Positions 14,518 through 15,459 of a DNA stretch of 15,459 nucleotides are shown here, piece after piece (positions within the stretch are counted from its first letter, which is position 1; each line of letters starts with the position of its first letter). The notes under the pieces are model-generated. The model did not search any database. It worked only from the letters and a program-made list of their open reading frames with translations, and had not been told where the DNA came from. Source of the DNA: Bacteriovoracaceae bacterium UBA7317 (GTDB lineage Bacteria > Bdellovibrionota > Bacteriovoracia > Bacteriovoracales > Bacteriovoracaceae); contig DKQD01000170.1 in NCBI GenBank assembly GCA_002474345.1, forward strand, positions 1 through 15,459, in the 5' to 3' direction. The position numbers were made by a program, and so were the translations under genes.

Positions 14518-15366
14518 TTACTTAGGCAGTTCACAACCAGGAAGCTGAAGATCAAATTCATTTTGAGAGTTCAAGCAGCTATAAATTAAATATGTCTGCT
14601 GCCCATAGGTAGCCCCCCTTCTTACCGTGACGCTATTGTTTTCATCCACTTCGCAAGGGTTATTCATTGAACACCTTCTGCCCGACTCATTAGCAGTGTT
14701 ATTAACACCAACGACGAGCCTGGTATCACTGTCTATAATAGGAGAACCACTTGTACCACCGATTGTTTTACAGCCAGTATTTGTGTACCTAATAGAGTCG
14801 ACAAAAGTCCACGAAGCTTCTTTCAACCTAAAAATAAAATCGTCAATCTGACAAGAATAGCCTCGCTCCCAGTAACCAGAAATTATCTCAATATTATCTC
14901 CCACCTGAGGTCGGTTTTCAGAAAGTTCAAAGGCCTCAATGCCAAGTTTTTTAAGATCATTGTAGGTTTCTTTTAGTCGGTAAAGCGCAGAGTCTGTATC
15001 AGTCATTGTTGCGTATATAATTTCTTTTGCTGTAATCCTATGAAACCTTCTATTACTATCAGCAACCCTCATTCTGCGGTTGACTCTTTTCTTATAGACA
15101 ACCTGTCCTGGTTTTATGAAAGACCCCCCCAAGCAATGGCCATTTGTTAAAACGATGGCATTGTCGCTAAGCTTTTGTCCTACAAACTTAATGACCGCCC
15201 CACTACAATTTGATAGTTTAACGATCCCTTCAAAATCATAATTATAGGAATCAAAGTAAATTGGCGGCGTGATATTTGACTTTAAAGCGTCATAGGGTGC
15301 TTCAGGAAAAGCGGATGCCTTCCATGAGAAAAGAGTAAGAAATGCAATAAAGATGGTCTTTTTCAA
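14518..15366 (-). CDS. Secreted trypsin-like serine protease (S1 family)
   Basis: The 282-aa product (numbered from the TTG start) has a signal peptide (about 1-19, KKTIFIAFLTLFSWKASA) and the chymotrypsin-fold triad: H77 in VLTNGHC, D125 in TDTDSALYRL and S206 in GGTSGSPI. Eight cysteines suggest four disulfides; C54 and C78 would bracket the histidine as in trypsins. The 14-residue stretch before the C-terminus ends with a Cys pair (C264, C278). It should hydrolyse peptide bonds in the periplasm or outside the cell; no propeptide cleavage site is evident. The start is chosen at TTG because GGAGG sits 5 nt upstream of it; the ATG four codons earlier overlaps that site and has none of its own. 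A promoter and dyad lie just upstream. It is not in an obvious operon with its neighbours. Confidence 0.9.
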   Translation of the reverse strand: MKKTIFIAFLTLFSWKASAFPEAPYDALKSNITPPIYFDSYNYDFEGIVKLSNCSGAVIKFVGQKLSDNAIVLTNGHCLGGSFIKPGQVVYKKRVNRRMRVADSNRRFHRITAKEIIYATMTDTDSALYRLKETYNDLKKLGIEAFELSENRPQVGDNIEIISGYWERGYSCQIDDFIFRLKEASWTFVDSIRYTNTGCKTIGGTSGSPIIDSDTRLVVGVNNTANESGRRCSMNNPCEVDENNSVTVRRGATYGQQTYLIYSCLNSQNEFDLQLPGCELPK

Positions 15367-15371
15367 ATTTA

Positions 15372-15376
15372 CCTCC
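15372..15376 (-). promoter_or_regulatory. GGAGG ribosome site that selects a TTG start
   Basis: GGAGG on the minus strand is followed by the five-base spacer TAAAT and then TTG (15364-15366). The in-frame ATG at 15376-15378 overlaps this site, which makes it an unlikely start. Confidence 0.75.
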
Positions 15377-15394
15377 ATGTAAAATCATAAGAAT

Positions 15395-15423
15395 ATTTTA
15401 CAAACACCTTTTAACTATTGCAA
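15395..15423 (-). promoter_or_regulatory. Sigma-70-type promoter for the secreted protease
   Basis: TTGCAA (15418-15423, four of six matches) and TAAAAT (15395-15400, five of six matches) are separated by exactly 17 bp on the minus strand. A start near 15388 gives a short leader of about 22 nt that carries the GGAGG site. The -35 box lies inside the 23-bp dyad. Confidence 0.55.
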
Positions 15424-15437
15424 ACAGTTCGCAATAG
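15415..15437. repeat. 23-bp near-perfect palindrome, likely operator of the protease gene
   Basis: Arms CTATTGCAAAC (15415-15425) and GTTCGCAATAG (15427-15437) are inverted copies matching at 10 of 11 positions around a single central base. A 1-nt centre cannot form a normal RNA hairpin, so binding of a dimeric regulator is the likelier role. It covers the -35 box of the protease promoter, a position typical of repressor sites. No obvious candidate regulator lies next to it in this window. Confidence 0.65.
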
Positions 15438-15459
15438 GGAATACATGACGGCTTTGTAT

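Noticed and set aside
1..15459. tRNA, rRNA, CRISPR arrays, transposases and phage genes
   Set aside because: No cloverleaf, spaced direct repeats, transposase motifs or terminal inverted repeats were seen on either strand.

Overview
The window is an AT-rich bacterial chromosome segment with 13 protein genes, most on the minus strand, and no visible RNA gene, insertion sequence or CRISPR array. Many products are exported: a Tat-like motif in one, Sec signal peptides in several, a trypsin-like protease and a DNase I-fold hydrolase. Together with a 7TM-DISM histidine kinase, a CheX-like protein and several large exported proteins of unknown function, this suggests a Gram-negative bacterium of the Bdellovibrionota kind, for example a marine Bacteriovorax/Halobacteriovorax relative. 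That placement is an inference from protein style and base composition; no marker gene is present.

Layout. Positions 21-62 hold a pure ATTAA pentamer tandem repeat. Positions 73-5707 hold three minus-strand envelope genes: a membrane-anchored metallophosphoesterase, an MscS-like membrane protein with a long coiled-coil front end, and an 848-residue exported protein of unknown function. Positions 5818-9675 form a signalling block: a CheY-like single-domain response regulator (minus), a divergent 7TM-DISM sensor histidine kinase (plus), then, convergent to the kinase, an XRE-type regulator and a CheX-like putative phosphatase in one tight two-gene operon. Positions 9850-12341 hold an unrecognised cytosolic protein, an unrecognised hydrophobic exported protein and a secreted endonuclease/exonuclease/phosphatase-fold enzyme. 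Positions 12470-13645 hold two plus-strand genes, a small basic membrane-anchored protein and a DUF374 acyltransferase-like protein. Positions 13642-15366 hold an exported two-repeat protein and a secreted trypsin-like serine protease.

How they may work together. The most coherent group is 5818-9675: kinase (sensor), CheY-like receiver (messenger), CheX-like protein (candidate receiver phosphatase) and a DNA-binding regulator made with the phosphatase. No CheA, CheW, CheB, CheR or MCP gene lies nearby, so this could be a compact, chemosensory-like switch outside the usual che operon. This is inferred from context and motifs only.

The best-defined control region lies upstream of the protease: a near-perfect 23-bp dyad overlaps the -35 box of a promoter with a 17-bp spacer, and a strong GGAGG points to a TTG start rather than the nearby in-frame ATG. 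A second TTG start, at 10293, is also favoured by its Shine-Dalgarno sequence. The plus-strand acyltransferase-like gene and the minus-strand two-repeat gene converge so closely that their stop codons overlap in one TTAA.
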